From positions 1 through 64,000 of the forward strand of contig JAGVMP010000011.1 of NCBI GenBank assembly GCA_020053735.1: a stretch of DNA of 64,000 bases, written 5' to 3'. Position 1 is the first letter of the stretch. Each line of letters opens with the position of its first letter. The notes beneath the pieces were generated by a model. The model searched no databases. It had not been told where the DNA came from and was given only the letters and a program-made list of their open reading frames with translations. This document shows, in pieces, positions 63,998 to 64,000 of the stretch. This DNA is from Pseudomonadota bacterium. Lineage in GTDB: Bacteria; Pseudomonadota; Gammaproteobacteria; Burkholderiales; Methylophilaceae. A program made the translations under genes and the position numbers.

Positions 63998-64000
63998 CTT

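Overview
The window is a dense, AT-leaning (roughly 40-45% G+C by eye) stretch of a Gram-negative chromosome. Gene content and orders such as xseB-ispA-dxs, lptD-surA-pdxA-ksgA, amgK/murU beside lptD, pepP-ubiH-ubiI, type IVa pilus genes and a TfpX/TfpZ accessory gene fit a betaproteobacterium. A Methylophilaceae member (Methylotenera/Methylophilus-like) is my best guess, but no methanol dehydrogenase or RuMP gene is present to prove it. I saw no rRNA, tRNA, CRISPR array, phage or intact insertion sequence.

Layout. 1-7.6 kb: end of a MarC membrane protein, a nudJ-mnmA pair, ppk2, a repeat-rich gap with a lone methyltransferase, a GST divergent from nadC, and an orphan GspE/PilB-like ATPase. 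7.6-19.6 kb: an iron-acquisition region entirely on the minus strand. One unit is a TonB-dependent receptor with piuC, a PepSY protein and a cytochrome b561, preceded by a Fur-box-like palindrome. The second is a long co-directional run (99-aa protein, a second ribosomal protein S4, hemP, an 84-aa CxxC protein, tonB, exbB, exbD, a PepSY-TM protein, a 64-aa membrane protein and a second receptor) behind another Fur-box-like site. 19.7-24.6 kb: ilvI-ilvH-ilvC, psd, and rppH on the other strand. 24.7-31 kb: a beta-propeller lipoprotein, an SRPBCC protein, pilA behind a textbook sigma-54 promoter, a pilin accessory protein, and a cyclic-nucleotide module (metallo-beta-lactamase-fold phosphodiesterase with a cNMP-binding/rhodanese protein). 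31-41.8 kb: xseB-ispA-dxs, folE2, a DUF2970 protein, an aspartic protease, an MFS transporter with aroC, a GATase with rluE, icd and a cold-shock gene. 42-45.1 kb: pilB-pilC. 45.2-51.6 kb: dsbC, two ubiquinone hydroxylases, pepP, murU and amgK. 51.7-57.3 kb: the lptD-surA-pdxA-ksgA run. 57.4-64 kb: a Crp/Fnr regulator, an EEP-family protein with clsB, a PQQ-type sugar dehydrogenase-like lipoprotein, a BON lipoprotein and a clsC-like phospholipase D.

How it works together. The iron region supplies outer-membrane receptors, the TonB-ExbB-ExbD motor that energises them, and inner-membrane and periplasmic haem/iron reduction partners. The pilus genes are split over three sites. The right end concentrates envelope functions: LPS assembly, outer-membrane folding, peptidoglycan recycling and cardiolipin synthesis.

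Most notable observations: (1) a dispersed family of about 95-bp intergenic elements with terminal inverted repeats enclosing three small hairpins, with paired base changes between copies; (2) a shared leader in front of both TonB-receptor genes that could pair with the Shine-Dalgarno; (3) a cysteine-free second S4 inside what looks like a Fur-controlled TonB operon, with two small unrecognised proteins; (4) an out-of-frame tail ending KKPWWKFW after the SRPBCC gene, pointing to a frameshift; (5) several tandem duplications of 15, 30 or 38 bp, two of them at gene 3' ends.
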